Positions 45,284-57,375 are shown, numbered from the stretch's first letter. The stretch: 64,000 nucleotides of DNA from Microbacterium sp. Leaf288 (GCF_001422925.1 NZ_LMNI01000010.1:748404-812403), one strand, 5' to 3'. Translations and numbers: made by a program. Notes: generated from the letters alone by a model not told the origin.

Positions 45284-46549
45284 TCAGTCCTCGCTGAGCG
45301 TGAGTTCGATCACGGGCACGAGCACGTCCGGCCTGGCGACCGGGAGGTGTACGGTGAGCGTCCCCTCCGCCTCGCCCGCCGGCGTCATGTTGACCGCCTT
45401 CTGACCGGGATCCGCCGCCGACGCGCGAAGCCAGGAGCCGTCGTGGAGGAATCGCGCGTACCTGACATTGCCGGCAAGACCAGGAAGGTGCACGAAGCCC
45501 AGCGGCCACGACAGCAGGTGCAGATAGAGCTTCCGCCCTCGCCTGGTGTAGACGCCCTCACGCGGCGGCTCGAAGCCCGCGTGGCCGGCGCCGACGATCG
45601 CACCCCGGTGCAGCCGCATCCATTCGCCGATCTCGGCCAGCGTGCGCTCGTCCCGCGGGGCGATCGCCCCGCGGCCGTCCGGGCCGATGTTGAGGAGCAT
45701 GTTGCCGTCCATCGAGACCGAGTCCGCGAGCATCTGGACGAGCAGCGTCGCCGGCTTCTGCTCGGTGTTGTCGCGGTGGTAGCCCCACGAGCCGTTCATC
45801 GTCTGGCAGGCCTCCCACACCTGAGGGACGCCGTCGACCACGAGCGGGGACGTCGGCTGGTACTGCTCGGGCGTGACGAAGTCTCCCGGGATGCCGAGCC
45901 GGTCGTTGACGAGCATCTCGGGCTGCAGTTCGCGGCACATCGCTAGCAGCGCCTCGGCGTCCCAGTCCTCCGGGCCCTTGCCCGCGAGCCCGTCCATCGA
46001 CTCGGGGTAGGTGAAGTCGAAGAACAGGTAGTCGATCTGCCCGTAGTCGGTCAGCAGCTCGCGCACCTGGGCGTGCAGGAACTCGCGATACCGCCCCATG
46101 TCGCGACCCTCGTTGAGGGCGGCGACGTCCTCGTCGGCCCGTCGCGGGTGGTTCCCGTCGACCGTGAAGTCGGGGTGGTGCCAGTCGATGAGCGAATGGT
46201 AAAGGCCCACCCGCACCCCTTCTGCGCGGAGCGCGTCGACATACTCCCGCACGAGGTCCCGGCCGCACGCCGCGACCGCGTTGAAGTCACTTACCGCCGT
46301 GCCCCACAGTGCGAAGCCGTCGTGGTGCTTCGTGGTGAGCACCGCGTAGCCCATGCCCGTCTCCTTCGCGCGCCGGGCCAGCGCCCGCGCATCGAACAGG
46401 TCCGGGTCGAAGTTCTCGAAGTACGGGAGGTAGTCCTCGTCGGTCAGGAACTCGTAGTTCTGCACCCACTCGTGCCGTGCTGCACCGCTGTACAGGCCGA
46501 AGTGCACGAACATCCCGAATCGCGCCTCGTCGAACCACTGCTGTCGCAT
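45284..46549 (-). CDS. GH29 alpha-L-fucosidase family protein, copy 2
   Basis: This encodes 421 residues. GH29 motifs are WFDEARFGMFVHFGLYS (N-terminus), LTTKHHDGFALWG (about 70-82), YLFFDFTYPES (about 180-190, with the candidate nucleophile Asp), and MDGNMLLNIGPDGRG (about 290-304). It differs from copy 1 in the nucleophile region (FFDFTYP versus LWNDIEWP), so it probably has another linkage or aglycone preference. There is no signal peptide. I chose the ATG at 46549; an in-frame ATG at 46585 would add 12 residues but has a weaker ribosome-binding site. A ROK-type palindrome lies 46 bp upstream. Confidence 0.88.
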   Translation of the reverse strand: MRQQWFDEARFGMFVHFGLYSGAARHEWVQNYEFLTDEDYLPYFENFDPDLFDARALARRAKETGMGYAVLTTKHHDGFALWGTAVSDFNAVAACGRDLVREYVDALRAEGVRVGLYHSLIDWHHPDFTVDGNHPRRADEDVAALNEGRDMGRYREFLHAQVRELLTDYGQIDYLFFDFTYPESMDGLAGKGPEDWDAEALLAMCRELQPEMLVNDRLGIPGDFVTPEQYQPTSPLVVDGVPQVWEACQTMNGSWGYHRDNTEQKPATLLVQMLADSVSMDGNMLLNIGPDGRGAIAPRDERTLAEIGEWMRLHRGAIVGAGHAGFEPPREGVYTRRGRKLYLHLLSWPLGFVHLPGLAGNVRYARFLHDGSWLRASAADPGQKAVNMTPAGEAEGTLTVHLPVARPDVLVPVIELTLSED

Positions 46550-46594
46550 TCTCGCCCCACTCGCCTTCCGTGTGTGTGCTCCCATCCTGACACA

Positions 46595-46607
46595 AACATC
46601 CGATGTC
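46595..46607. promoter_or_regulatory. ROK operator candidate upstream of fucosidase 2
   Basis: On the minus strand it reads GACATCGGATGTT, differing at one base from the palindrome at 44053-44065, and lies just upstream of the second fucosidase gene. Confidence 0.55.
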
Positions 46608-46642
46608 TCCGCACGTCGGCACCTCAACCCACTTCGGAAACG

Positions 46643-46681
46643 CCGAAGGCCCGACCCCGCGAGCGGGAACCGGGCCTTCGG
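46643..46681 (-). terminator. Terminator of the ilv operon
   Basis: CCGAAGGCCCG / CGGGCCTTCGG is an 11-bp perfect stem whose loop contains a further small CCCGC/GCGGG pairing. On the minus strand it starts 11 bp after the ilvC stop and is followed by GCGTTTCC. Confidence 0.75.
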
Positions 46682-46691
46682 TGAATCGGGG

Positions 46692-48279
<1,588 letters not shown>

Positions 48280-48282
48280 GTC

Positions 48283-50088
48283 TCAGTCCTCCTGCTCGTC
48301 GAAGGCGGGCGAGTGGTCCCGCGCGTACTGGACGAAGCTGTTGCTCACGCCCTGCGGCACCATCGGCCACACCATCGCGTCGGCGCTCACGACGAAGTCG
48401 ATGACCACCGGGCGGTCGTTCGTCTCGAGCGCCGTCTGGATCGCAGCATCCACGTCCTCTTCCTTCTCGACGCGGATCGCGAGGCAGCCGTACGCCTCCG
48501 CCAGCTTCACGAAGTCGGGGATGCGCACCGTGCCGTGGCCGGTGTTGAGGTCGGTGTTCGAGTGGCGGCCGTCGTAGAACAGCGTCTGCCACTGGCGCAC
48601 CATGCCCAGCGACGAGTTGTTGATGATCGCGACCTTGATCGGGATGTTGTTGATCGCGCAGGTGGCGAGTTCCTGATTGGTCATCTGGAAGCAGCCGTCG
48701 CCGTCGATCGCCCACACGACGCGATCGGGCTCGGCGACCTTCGCGCCCATCGCCGCGGGAACCGAGTAGCCCATCGTGCCGGCGCCGCCCGAGTTGAGCC
48801 ACGCGTTCGGACGCTCGTACTTGATGAACTGCGCGGCCCACATCTGGTGCTGGCCCACGCCGGCGGCGTAGACGCCCTCGGGGCCGGTGAGCTCGCCGAT
48901 GCGCTGGATCACGTACTGCGGTGACATGTGGCCGTCGGTGGGCTGGGTGTAGCCGAGGGGGAACTCGTCGCGCAGCCCATCGAGGAACGACCACCACTCG
49001 GCGATGTCGGGCGCGGTGCCGCCGCTGACCGCGCGGAACGCCACGTCGAGGTCGACGAGCACGTCCTTGAGGTCGCCCACGATCGGCACGTCGGCGGTGC
49101 GGATCTTCGAGATCTCCGCGGGGTCGATGTCGACGTGCACGACCTTCGCGTTCGGCGCGAACAGGGCCGCCTTGCCGGTGACACGGTCGTCGAAGCGGGC
49201 CCCGAGGGCGACGATGAGGTCGGCCTCCTGCAGCGCGAGCACCGCCGGCACCGTGCCGTGCATGCCGGGCATGCCGAGGTGCTGCGGGTGTGAGTCCGGG
49301 AACGCACCGCGAGCCATCAGCGTGGTCACGAGGGGCGCACCCGTCGTCTCGGCGAGCGAACGAAGCTCCTCGGAGGCCCGGGCGCGGATCACGCCGCCGC
49401 CGACGTACAGCACGGGCTTCTTGGCGTCGGCGATCAGCTGAGCCGCAGCCTGGATCTGCTTGCCGTGCGCCTTCGTGACCGGCCGGTAGCCCGGGAGGTC
49501 GATGTTCGGCGGCCAGACGAACGGCGCCTCGGCCTGCTGGGCGTCCTTCGTGATGTCGACGAGCACGGGGCCGGGGCGACCGGTCGCGGCGATCTCGAAG
49601 GCGGCCGCGATGGCACCCGGGATGTCTTCCGCGCGCTTCACCAGGAACGAGTGCTTGGTGATCGGCATCGTGATGCCGACGATGTCGGCTTCCTGGAAGG
49701 CATCCGTTCCCATGAGGGTGGAGAAGACCTGGCCGGTGATGCAGACGATCGGCACCGAGTCCATGTAGGCGTCGGCGATCGCGGTGACGAGGTTCGTCGC
49801 GCCGGGACCGGACGTCGCGATCGCGACGCCGACACGACCCGATGCGGCGGCATAGCCTTCGGCCGCGTGACCGGCGCCCTGCTCGTGCCGGACGAGGATG
49901 TGGCGCACCGACTCGTCGTCCATGAGGGGGTCGTACACGGGCATGATGGCGCCACCCGGAAGACCGAAGACGTCGGTCACCCCGAGCAGGTCGAGAGAAC
50001 GGACGACCGCTTCCGCGCCCGTGAGCACGGGCGTCGAGGCGGTGCGGGCTGGCGGCCGGGGAACGGCCGCGGCGGTGTCGGCTGACAT
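48283..50088 (-). CDS. ilvB: Acetolactate synthase large (catalytic) subunit
   Basis: This 601-residue TPP- and FAD-dependent enzyme is the first common step of Val, Leu and Ile synthesis. The catalytic Glu lies in [14 protein letters not shown] (about 68-81). The TPP-Mg motif runs from IDGDGCFQM to VAIINN (about 450-480). An AGAGGAAA ribosome-binding site precedes the ATG at 50088; an in-frame upstream ATG at 50139 would overlap the ilvD stop and lacks a good site. It lies between ilvD (47-bp gap) and ilvN. Confidence 0.96.
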   Translation of the reverse strand: MSADTAAAVPRPPARTASTPVLTGAEAVVRSLDLLGVTDVFGLPGGAIMPVYDPLMDDESVRHILVRHEQGAGHAAEGYAAASGRVGVAIATSGPGATNLVTAIADAYMDSVPIVCITGQVFSTLMGTDAFQEADIVGITMPITKHSFLVKRAEDIPGAIAAAFEIAATGRPGPVLVDITKDAQQAEAPFVWPPNIDLPGYRPVTKAHGKQIQAAAQLIADAKKPVLYVGGGVIRARASEELRSLAETTGAPLVTTLMARGAFPDSHPQHLGMPGMHGTVPAVLALQEADLIVALGARFDDRVTGKAALFAPNAKVVHVDIDPAEISKIRTADVPIVGDLKDVLVDLDVAFRAVSGGTAPDIAEWWSFLDGLRDEFPLGYTQPTDGHMSPQYVIQRIGELTGPEGVYAAGVGQHQMWAAQFIKYERPNAWLNSGGAGTMGYSVPAAMGAKVAEPDRVVWAIDGDGCFQMTNQELATCAINNIPIKVAIINNSSLGMVRQWQTLFYDGRHSNTDLNTGHGTVRIPDFVKLAEAYGCLAIRVEKEEDVDAAIQTALETNDRPVVIDFVVSADAMVWPMVPQGVSNSFVQYARDHSPAFDEQED

Positions 50089-50135
50089 GGTGATTTCCTC
50101 TGAAATGGGTCGGAGGCGGATGTCGGAAGCCAGGC

Positions 50136-51854
50136 TCAACCGGTGGTCGCGCCCTCCGCAGCGGAGCGCACGAGTCGGGAGTACTTGGCAAGGACGCCAC
50201 GGGTATAGCGCGGGGGAAGCGGCTCCCAGCCAGACCGGCGGGAGTCAAGCTCAGCCTCGTCGACGAGTAGGTCGAGAGTGCGAGCCGCGATATCGACCCG
50301 TATCAGATCACCATCGCGCACGAAGGCGATGGGACCTGCGTCCACCGCTTCGGGTGCTATGTGGCCGATGCACAGGCCGGTTGTGCCGCCTGAGAATCTG
50401 CCGTCCGTCAAGAGTAGTACATCTTTTCCGAGCCCAGCGCCCTTGATGGCAGCGGTGATCGCGAGCATCTCGCGCATGCCCGGGCCGCCCTTGGGGCCTT
50501 CGTAGCGGATCACGACGACGTCGCCGGCGGCGATCTCGCCCGCCTCGAGCGCGTCCATCGCGGCACGCTCGCGCTCGAACACGCGGGCAGGGCCCTCGAA
50601 CACGTCGGCGTCGAAGCCGGCCGACTTCACGACCGCACCCTCGGGGGCGATCGAGCCGTGCAGGATCGTGATGCCGCCCTTGGCGTGGATCGGGTCGTCG
50701 AACGAGTGGATGACGGTGCCGTCGACAGGGTCGGGATTCAGGTCGGCGAGGTTCTCGGCCAGCGTCTTGCCGGTGACGGTGAGCGCGTCGCCGTGGAGCA
50801 GACCCTCGTCGAGCATCGCCTTCATGATCACCGGGATGCCGCCGTGCCGGTCGACGTCGTTCATGACGTACTTGCCGAACGGCTTCATGTCGGCCACGTG
50901 CGGCACCTTGTCGCCGATGCGGTTGAAGTCGTGCAGGCTCAGGTCGACATCGGCCTCGCGGGCGATCGCGAGCAGGTGCAGCACGACGTTGGTCGAGCCG
51001 CCCAGCGCCATCGCGAGCGCGATCGCGTTCTCGAACGCCTCCTTGGTGAGGATGTCGCGCGTCGTGATGCCCTGACGCAGCAGGTTGACCACGGCCTCGC
51101 CCGAGCGGTGCGCGAAGTAGTCGCGGCGGCGGTCGGCCGACGGCGGCGCGGCCGAGCCGGGAAGGCTGAGTCCGAGCGCCTCGGCGACGGAGGCCATCGT
51201 GTTGGCGGTGTACATGCCGCCGCAGGCGCCCTCGCCCGGGGCGATCGCGCACTCGATGCGCTTGAGGTCGGCCTCGCTCATCTTGCCCGCGAGGCACGCG
51301 CCCACGGCCTCGAACGAGTCGATGATGGTGACGTCCTTCTCGGTGCCGTCGGAGAGCTTGACCCAGCCGGGCGCGATCGAGCCCGCGTACAGGAAGACGC
51401 TCGAGAGGTCCAGGCGCGCCGATGCCATGAGCATGCCGGGGATCGACTTGTCGCAGCCGGCGAGCAGCACCGATCCGTCCAGGCGCTCGGCCATGATGAC
51501 GGTCTCGACGGAGTCGGCGATCACCTCGCGGGAGACGAGCGAGAAGTGCATGCCCTCGTGGCCCATCGAGATGCCGTCCGAGACGGAGATGGTGCCGAAC
51601 TGCAGCGGGTACCCGCCGCCGGCGTGCACGCCCTCTTTGGCGCCCTGCGCGAGCCGGTCGAGGCTCAGGTTGCAGGGGGTGATCTCGTTCCAGCTCGAGG
51701 CGATGCCGATCTGCGGCTTCTCCCAGTCCGCGTCGCCCATGCCGACGGCACGGAGCATGCCGCGGGACGTCGTGGCTTCGATGCCGTCGGTGACGACGCG
51801 ACTGCGGGGCTTGATGTCGATGGAGTTGTCAGCGAGCGAATCGGGCTGGGCCAT
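50136..51854 (-). CDS. ilvD: Dihydroxy-acid dehydratase
   Basis: This 572-residue Fe-S dehydratase makes the 2-keto acids of Val and Ile. Cluster cysteines lie in [11 protein letters not shown] (about 62), [12 protein letters not shown] (about 131-142) and [16 protein letters not shown] (about 200-215). It is the first gene of the ilvD-B-N-C operon. The ATG at 51854 fits the family. The protein reads cleanly to the end, but the last third of the codons before the stop (50160-50453) uses a very different codon set from the rest; see the separate entry. The upstream hairpin after otsB suggests that ilvD has its own promoter. Confidence 0.95.
   Translation of the reverse strand: MAQPDSLADNSIDIKPRSRVVTDGIEATTSRGMLRAVGMGDADWEKPQIGIASSWNEITPCNLSLDRLAQGAKEGVHAGGGYPLQFGTISVSDGISMGHEGMHFSLVSREVIADSVETVIMAERLDGSVLLAGCDKSIPGMLMASARLDLSSVFLYAGSIAPGWVKLSDGTEKDVTIIDSFEAVGACLAGKMSEADLKRIECAIAPGEGACGGMYTANTMASVAEALGLSLPGSAAPPSADRRRDYFAHRSGEAVVNLLRQGITTRDILTKEAFENAIALAMALGGSTNVVLHLLAIAREADVDLSLHDFNRIGDKVPHVADMKPFGKYVMNDVDRHGGIPVIMKAMLDEGLLHGDALTVTGKTLAENLADLNPDPVDGTVIHSFDDPIHAKGGITILHGSIAPEGAVVKSAGFDADVFEGPARVFERERAAMDALEAGEIAAGDVVVIRYEGPKGGPGMREMLAITAAIKGAGLGKDVLLLTDGRFSGGTTGLCIGHIAPEAVDAGPIAFVRDGDLIRVDIAARTLDLLVDEAELDSRRSGWEPLPPRYTRGVLAKYSRLVRSAAEGATTG
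50160..50453 (-). other. Foreign-codon tract inside ilvD
   Basis: About 98 codons of ilvD contain CTA twice, ATA twice, GCA twice, CTT three times, GCT about five times, and single TTG, AGA, GTA, AAA, TCA, ACA and TCT codons. All of these are nearly absent from the rest of ilvD and its neighbours. The encoded protein still follows the conserved IlvD sequence. The tract has fairly sharp borders and looks like a replaced segment. Confidence 0.65.
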
Positions 51855-51886
51855 TGACTCAGTGTATTCCCGTGACACGACCCGCT

Positions 51887-51912
51887 CGCCCCGAGTGACG
51901 GAGCCCGGGGCG
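51887..51912 (-). terminator. Hairpin after otsB
   Basis: CGCCCCG / CGGGGCG forms a 7-bp stem with a 12-nt loop, immediately beyond the otsB stop and before ilvD on the same strand. It is weak, with no U-run. Confidence 0.4.
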
Positions 51913-51916
51913 ATCC

Positions 51917-52708
51917 CTAAGAGCGACGCTGCGAGCGCTCAGCTGCCAGGCGCTTCAGCAGGGCGGCGAGACCCGCGATGTCGGTCGCGCGCACCGCTGC
52001 GGCGGTCTCACCCTCCCCCACGCGCACGCCGAGGTCGCCGTCTCCGAGGCTCGCCAGCGCGTCCTCGTCGGTGACGTCGTCGCCTGCGAACAGCACCGCC
52101 GTAGCGCCCACGCGCTCGCGCAGCTCGGCGATGGCGGAGTCCTTGCCCTCATGCCGGAAGGCGAACTCGACGATGTTGTGTCCCGTGCGCCGGCGCCAGT
52201 GCGGGGCCTCGGCCGCGACGATCTCATCGACCACGCGGTTCGCCTCGGCCGCGGCCTCGACGGTCGCCCGGCGCGTGTGCACACCGAACCCGAAGGTCTT
52301 CGGCTCGATCCAGACACCATCCAGGTGCGCTGTGGCCTCCTCGGCATGCCCGCGGAGCGCGTCGCGCAGGGCGACGTCGGCCTCTTCTTCGCCGTGGCTC
52401 ACAATGCCCTCGCCCGGGAGCCAGAACTCGGCGCCGTGCGATCCCGCCAGCAGCACCTGAGACGAGTCGTCGTGCTCGGCGATCACGCGAAGGTCGACGA
52501 GGCTGCGCCCCGAGACGAAAGCGACGATCGTGTCCGGCGCCGCGACCAGCGCGTCGACGGCTTCGCGCGCGGCGGGCAGCATCCGTGCGTCCATCGGCTC
52601 GTCCTCGAGCGGCGACAGCGTGCCGTCGAAGTCGAGGGCTGCGAGAAGGCGATCGGATGCCGCGAGCTTGTCGATCGCCGCGGCCGCGGCGCGCGAGTCG
52701 ACGGTCAT
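51917..52708 (-). CDS. otsB: Trehalose-6-phosphate phosphatase
   Basis: This 263-residue HAD-family phosphatase has motif [11 protein letters not shown] (about 25-34, nucleophile Asp), motif II region FVSGRS (about 65-70), and motif [14 protein letters not shown] (about 208-219). It dephosphorylates trehalose-6-phosphate. Its ATG overlaps the otsA stop by 4 nt, giving coupled synthesis of the two pathway enzymes in the cytoplasm. Trehalose here serves osmotic and stress protection. Confidence 0.95.
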   Translation of the reverse strand: MTVDSRAAAAAIDKLAASDRLLAALDFDGTLSPLEDEPMDARMLPAAREAVDALVAAPDTIVAFVSGRSLVDLRVIAEHDDSSQVLLAGSHGAEFWLPGEGIVSHGEEEADVALRDALRGHAEEATAHLDGVWIEPKTFGFGVHTRRATVEAAAEANRVVDEIVAAEAPHWRRRTGHNIVEFAFRHEGKDSAIAELRERVGATAVLFAGDDVTDEDALASLGDGDLGVRVGEGETAAAVRATDIAGLAALLKRLAAERSQRRS

Positions 52709-54171
52709 GCGCGGGACCCCGCAGCCTTGTTGAGCGCGGGGAACCTGTTGCGCTCGCGCGCCCCGTCGAGCGCGTCGAGGAACGACTGCGACCATCGTGC
52801 GACGTCGTTCTCGAGCACCTTCCTCCGCAGCGCCCGCATGCGACGACCCTGCTCGGCAGGGGGCATCTCGATGGCCCGCATGATGGCGTCCTTCATCCCA
52901 TCGATGTCGTGGGGATTGATCCGCACCGCGCTCGGCAGCTCGTCCGCGGCGCCGGCGAACTCGCTCAGCACGAGCACGCCCCGGTTGTCGATGCGTGCAG
53001 CGACGTACTCCTTCGCGACGAGGTTCATTCCGTCGCGGAGGGCGGTGACCAGCATGACGTCGGCAGCCATGAACAGGGCCACCATCTCCTCCCGCGGATA
53101 CGCCTGGTGGAGGTACCGGATCGCCGTGTGCCCCATCGTGTCGTGGTCGCCGTTGATGCGACCCACGGTGAGCTCGATCTCGTCGCGCAACTGCATGTAG
53201 GCCGCGACCCGCTCGCGGCTCGGGCTCGCGACCTGCACAAGCGTCACATCCTCGACCGTGATGCGGCCGTCCTCCAGCAGCTCGCCGAATGCCTTCATGC
53301 GGTGACGAATGCCTTTGGTGTAGTCCAACCGGTCGACGCCGAGCAGGATCTTCTTCGGATTCCCCAGGCTCTCGCGGATCTCCTTCGCGCGCGCCTTCAC
53401 GTCATCGCGCTGAGCGAGCTCCACGTACGAGGAGGCATCGATCGAGATCGGGAACGCCTTCGCCAGCGCGCGGCGGGTGGTGCCGTCGGGGTTGGGCACG
53501 GTGATCCCGGACGCCTTCGTCTCGTAGCGGAACTGCCGGCGCACCGCGCGGGCGAAGTTTCCGGCGTCGGCAACACGCTGGAATCCGATGACGTCTGCCC
53601 CCAGCAGCCCTTCGAGCACTTGCCGTCGCCACGGCAGCTGCGAATAGAGACCGTATGCCGGGAAGGGAATGTGGTGGAAGTAGCCGATCGTCAGGTCGGG
53701 ACGCGCCTCGCGAAGCATCTGTGGGACGAGCTGAAGCTGATAATCCTGCACCCACACGGTCGCGCCCTGCGCCGCGACCTGGGCGGCCGATTCCGCGAAC
53801 CGCCGGTTCACCTTGACGTACGAGTCCCACCACACCCGGCGGTACCGGGGCTCGGCGATGACGTCGTGGTAGAGCGGCCAGAAGGTGTCGTTCGACATGC
53901 CCTCGTAGTAGAGCTCGACGTCTTCGGCGCTGAGCTTCACGGGCACCAGGTAGGTGCCCTCGAACTCGAAAGGATCGAGCTCGATGTCGGGCTGCCCCGG
54001 CCAGCCGACCCACGCACCGTCGGTGCGGCGCATCATCGGCTCGAGCGCCGTCACGAGGCCGCCGGGCGAGCGCCGCCAGCCCGGCTCGCCATCCCCGTCC
54101 ACGACACGGTCCACCGGCAGCCGGTTGGCGACGACGACGAGTTCGGCGGTGTGGGCGGCGGGCTCTGTCAC
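52705..54171 (-). CDS. otsA: Trehalose-6-phosphate synthase
   Basis: This 488-residue GT20 glycosyltransferase joins UDP-glucose (or another nucleotide glucose) to glucose-6-phosphate. Motifs are the N-terminal VVANRLPVDRV, VWVQDYQLQLVPQMLR (about 140-155), HHIPFPAYGLYSQLPWR (about 167-183), and LGVDRLDYTKGI (about 277-288). The length is typical for actinobacteria. The promoter probably lies in the 136-bp gap to the divergent small membrane protein at 54308. Confidence 0.95.
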   Translation of the reverse strand: MTEPAAHTAELVVVANRLPVDRVVDGDGEPGWRRSPGGLVTALEPMMRRTDGAWVGWPGQPDIELDPFEFEGTYLVPVKLSAEDVELYYEGMSNDTFWPLYHDVIAEPRYRRVWWDSYVKVNRRFAESAAQVAAQGATVWVQDYQLQLVPQMLREARPDLTIGYFHHIPFPAYGLYSQLPWRRQVLEGLLGADVIGFQRVADAGNFARAVRRQFRYETKASGITVPNPDGTTRRALAKAFPISIDASSYVELAQRDDVKARAKEIRESLGNPKKILLGVDRLDYTKGIRHRMKAFGELLEDGRITVEDVTLVQVASPSRERVAAYMQLRDEIELTVGRINGDHDTMGHTAIRYLHQAYPREEMVALFMAADVMLVTALRDGMNLVAKEYVAARIDNRGVLVLSEFAGAADELPSAVRINPHDIDGMKDAIMRAIEMPPAEQGRRMRALRRKVLENDVARWSQSFLDALDGARERNRFPALNKAAGSRA

Positions 54172-54307
54172 GCGGTCTCCTGACGGTTTCGTGGACTCGG
54201 CACGCCCAGGCTACCGCGCGCCGGGTCGCGTCCGAGTCCCCTTGACTCATCGGGCGGCGCCATGTCAAGGCGCGCGGCATCCGCATGCCCCGCGCTAACG
54301 TGGCCCC

Positions 54308-54562
54308 ATGCGCAAGTACCTTTTCGGCACCGGCCTGCTCACCGCGATCACCGGCGGGCTGACGTTGATGAGGGGACTCCGCGAGAACGAGCCGTTCACG
54401 TGGCGCATGGCGCTCGGGTGGCTCAGCTGGGGCATCTCCCTGGCCCTCGCGATCGGAGCGATCGTCGACGTGCGCCGCGCATCGCGTGGCGAGCTCATCG
54501 CGAACGACTCCCCCGTCCACGGCCGCGAGAAGAAGCTCCTCAAGCGCCGCATCCAGCCCTGA
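54308..54562 (+). CDS. Small two-helix membrane protein, unknown
   Basis: This encodes 84 residues with two hydrophobic segments (about 5-20 and 35-52) around a short polar loop, and a basic C-terminal tail (GREKKLLKRR). It is divergent from otsA and ends at a strong terminator shared with the thiolase gene. I recognise no family, but codon usage and the terminator support a real gene. Confidence 0.65.
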   Translation: MRKYLFGTGLLTAITGGLTLMRGLRENEPFTWRMALGWLSWGISLALAIGAIVDVRRASRGELIANDSPVHGREKKLLKRRIQP

Positions 54563-54573
54563 CCCGCACAGGC

Positions 54574-54609
54574 AAGCGCCACGAGACCCGTCCGGGTCCC
54601 GTGGCGCTT
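54574..54609. terminator. Bidirectional terminator
   Basis: AAGCGCCACG-A-GACCC-GTCC-GGGTC-C-CGTGGCGCTT forms a 15-bp stem with one mismatch, between the converging small membrane protein and thiolase genes. Confidence 0.85.
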
Positions 54610-54630
54610 CCGTCTTGGGGTCGAAAGTGC

Positions 54631-55815
54631 TCAGCGCGTGAGGATCAGCGCGTCGCCCTGACCGCCGCCGCCGCACAGCGCCACCGCCGCCGTGCCGCCG
54701 CCGCGCCGCACGAGTTCGTGGACGGCGTGGACGACGAGGCGGTTGCCGGATGCCCCGATCGGGTGTCCGATCGCGATACCGCCGCCGTGCGGGTTGACGA
54801 CGTCGTCCGAGAGGCCGAGCTCGGCCTGCGAACGCACCACCACGGCGCCGAACGCCTCGTTGATCTCGACGATGTCGAGGTCGCTCGCGGCGAGGCCCTG
54901 CTTGGCCAGAGCCTTCTCGATCGCGCGCGCGGGCTGCGAGTGGAGTGAGTTGTCGGGGCCGGCCACCTGGCCCGACGCCCCGACGACTGCGAGCACGTTC
55001 CAGCCGTTCTCGTCGGCGTGCGAGCGCGTTGTCAGCACGACCGCGGACGCGCCGTCCGAGATCTGCGACGAGTTGCCCGCGGTGATCGATCCGCTGGACG
55101 CGAACGCCGGGCGCAGGCCCGCGAGCGTCTCGACCGTGGTCTCGGGGCGCACCCCTTCGTCCTTCGTCACGACGACCGGCTCGCCCTTGCGCTGCGGGAT
55201 CTCGACCGGCACGATCTCGGCGTCGAAGAGCCCCTCGGCCTGCGCGGCGGCCGCACGCTGATGCGACCGTGCGGCCACAGCATCCTGGGCCTCTCTCGTC
55301 ACCTCGAGCCGTTCGTTGTGTCGCTCGGTCGATGCGCCCATGCTCTCGCGGTCGTAGGCATCGGTGAGCCCGTCGAACGCCATGTGGTCGAGCACCTCGA
55401 TCGAGCCGTAGGCCCAGCCGTCACGCGAGCCCATGAGCAGGTGCGGGGCGCGGGTCATCGACTCCATGCCGGCGGCGACCACGACCGTCGCGTCGCCCAC
55501 CGCGAGCATGCGTGCGCCGTCGATGATGGCCGTGAGGCCGGAGAGGCACACCTTGTTGACCGAGCCGGAATGGACGTCCCACCCGATGCCCGCGCCCACC
55601 GCCGCCTGACGCGCGGGGTTCTGGCCGCTTCCGGCCGCGAGCACCTGACCGACGAGGACCGCGTCCACGGCGTCCGCGGGGATGCCGCCCTTCTCGAGTG
55701 CGCCCTTGATCGCGGCGCTGCCCAGCTGCACCGCCGTGAGCGGAGCCAGCTGGCCCTTCAGCCGCCCCTGCGGAGTGCGCGCAGCGGCGACGATGACGAC
55801 GTCGTCGTGGTTCAT
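54631..55815 (-). CDS. Acetyl-CoA acetyltransferase (thiolase)
   Basis: This 394-residue thiolase II has the acyl-accepting Cys in NKVCLSGL (about 85-92), NEAF-type loop EINEAFGAV (about 317-325), [14 protein letters not shown] with the catalytic His (about 343-356), and the second Cys in [11 protein letters not shown] (about 376-386). It splits acetoacetyl-CoA into two acetyl-CoA, or runs in reverse. It is the third gene after the two CoA-transferase subunits and is coupled to subunit B by an ATGA overlap, which points to acetoacetate catabolism. Confidence 0.93.
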   Translation of the reverse strand: MNHDDVVIVAAARTPQGRLKGQLAPLTAVQLGSAAIKGALEKGGIPADAVDAVLVGQVLAAGSGQNPARQAAVGAGIGWDVHSGSVNKVCLSGLTAIIDGARMLAVGDATVVVAAGMESMTRAPHLLMGSRDGWAYGSIEVLDHMAFDGLTDAYDRESMGASTERHNERLEVTREAQDAVAARSHQRAAAAQAEGLFDAEIVPVEIPQRKGEPVVVTKDEGVRPETTVETLAGLRPAFASSGSITAGNSSQISDGASAVVLTTRSHADENGWNVLAVVGASGQVAGPDNSLHSQPARAIEKALAKQGLAASDLDIVEINEAFGAVVVRSQAELGLSDDVVNPHGGGIAIGHPIGASGNRLVVHAVHELVRRGGGTAAVALCGGGGQGDALILTR

Positions 55816-56465
55816 GCTTCGATTCTCTCTCCGACGGCGACCGTCAGCTCCGGTTCGGTGGCCGCGATGACCTCTGCCACAGTGACGCCGGGGGCCGTCT
55901 CGACCAGCACGAGTCCGGCATCCGTCACGTCGATGACGGCCAGGTCCGTGATGATGCGGTCGACCACCCCGCGTCCGGTGAGGGGCAGCGAGCACTCGTT
56001 CACGATCTTCGCCGAGCCGTCCTTGGCGACGTGCTCCATCAGCACGATCACCTTCGCAGCGCCGTGCACCAGGTCCATCGCGCCGCCTGGCCCCTTCACC
56101 ATCTTTCCGGGGATCATCCAGTTGGCCAGGTCGCCTGTCGCCGACACCTGCATCGCGCCGAGGATCGCGGCGTCGATCTTGCCACCGCGGATCATTCCGA
56201 AGCTCGTCGCCGAGTCGAAGAAGGCGGCTCCGGGCAGCGTCGTCACCGTCTCCTTGCCGGCATTGATGAGATCGGGGTCGACGTTCTCCTCGGTCGGGTA
56301 CGGCCCGACACCGAGGATGCCGTTCTCGGACTGCAGCACGACGGTCACGCCCTCGGGCACGAAGTTCGGCACCAGGGTCGGCAGGCCGATGCCCAGATTG
56401 ACGTAGGCGCCGTCGGCGAGCTCCTCGGCCGCGCGGGCGGCCATCTCGTTGCGGGTGAGCGGCAT
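55812..56465 (-). CDS. scoB: 3-oxoacid CoA-transferase subunit B
   Basis: This 217-residue class I CoA-transferase beta subunit carries the catalytic Glu in [11 protein letters not shown] (about 45-55) after [13 protein letters not shown]. It moves CoA from succinyl-CoA to acetoacetate or a related acid. The gene starts one base after the subunit A stop and overlaps the thiolase start. Confidence 0.92.
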   Translation of the reverse strand: MPLTRNEMAARAAEELADGAYVNLGIGLPTLVPNFVPEGVTVVLQSENGILGVGPYPTEENVDPDLINAGKETVTTLPGAAFFDSATSFGMIRGGKIDAAILGAMQVSATGDLANWMIPGKMVKGPGGAMDLVHGAAKVIVLMEHVAKDGSAKIVNECSLPLTGRGVVDRIITDLAVIDVTDAGLVLVETAPGVTVAEVIAATEPELTVAVGERIEA

Positions 56466-56466
56466 G

Positions 56467-57267
56467 TCAGGCTCCTTCCGGCATCTCGCGCGCGGCGGCC
56501 TGTGCGACCGAGACCGTGCGCCGTTCGATGCGCTTCTCGATGTCGGATCCGACCTCCACGATGCGGTGCACATAGATGCCGGGGAGATGGATGCTGTCGG
56601 CCTCGAGCTCGCCCGGTTCCACGAGCTCCTCGACCTGGGCGATGCACACGCGCCCGGCCATCGCGGCGAGCGGGTTGAAGTTGCGTGCGGACTTGTTGAA
56701 GACGAGATTGCCGTGGCGGTCGCCCTTCAGCGCGTGCACGAGAGCGAAGTCGGTGACGATCGCTTCTTCGAGCACGTAGTCGCGCGGCGTGCCCGAAACG
56801 CCGAAGCTGCGCACGTCCTTGACGGGCGACGCGACCGCGATGCTGCCGTCCTCGGCGTAGCGGCGGGGCAGCCCGCCCTCGGCGACCTGCGTGCCGACAC
56901 CGGTCTGGGTGTAGAACGCGGCGATGCCCGATCCGCCGGCGCGGAGCTTCTCGGCGAGCGTGCCCTGCGGCGTCAGCTCGAGCTCGAGCTCGCCCGAGAG
57001 GAACTGCCGCTCGAACTCCTTGTTCTCGCCGACGTACGAGGAGGTCATCTTCCGGATGCGCTTGGCGTTCAGGAGGATGCCGAGCCCCCAGTCGTCGACG
57101 CCGCAGTTGTTGCTCACGATGCTGAGGTCGCTCGTGCCCTGTGCGAGCAGCGCCTCGATGAGGGCGATGGGGTTGCCGGACAGCCCGAACCCTCCCACCG
57201 CGAGAGACGCCCCGTCGGGGATGTCGGCGACGGCCTCGGCCGCCGACCTCCAGGTCTTGTCGATCAT
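56467..57267 (-). CDS. scoA: 3-oxoacid CoA-transferase subunit A
   Basis: This 266-residue class I CoA-transferase alpha subunit has the CoA-binding glycine signature GGFGLSGNP (about 24-32) and the [12 protein letters not shown] segment. It is slightly longer at the C-terminus than average. It is first in the leftward operon scoA-scoB-thiolase, divergent from the IclR regulator. Confidence 0.92.
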   Translation of the reverse strand: MIDKTWRSAAEAVADIPDGASLAVGGFGLSGNPIALIEALLAQGTSDLSIVSNNCGVDDWGLGILLNAKRIRKMTSSYVGENKEFERQFLSGELELELTPQGTLAEKLRAGGSGIAAFYTQTGVGTQVAEGGLPRRYAEDGSIAVASPVKDVRSFGVSGTPRDYVLEEAIVTDFALVHALKGDRHGNLVFNKSARNFNPLAAMAGRVCIAQVEELVEPGELEADSIHLPGIYVHRIVEVGSDIEKRIERRTVSVAQAAAREMPEGA

Positions 57268-57375
57268 TGTGCTCCTTCGCATTCCGGTCGCCCGGCTTCC
57301 ATCGTCCGGCTTGACGGCGCGCACCGCCACCTCCCCGCTTGCCATGTGGCCACCCCGCGTCGTAGCGTCCATATT

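Noticed and set aside
50089..50135. T-box or peptide-leader attenuator in front of ilvB.
   Set aside because: The gap between ilvD and ilvB is only 47 bp, with no leader peptide or T-box sequence. I also saw none upstream of ilvD or leuB.
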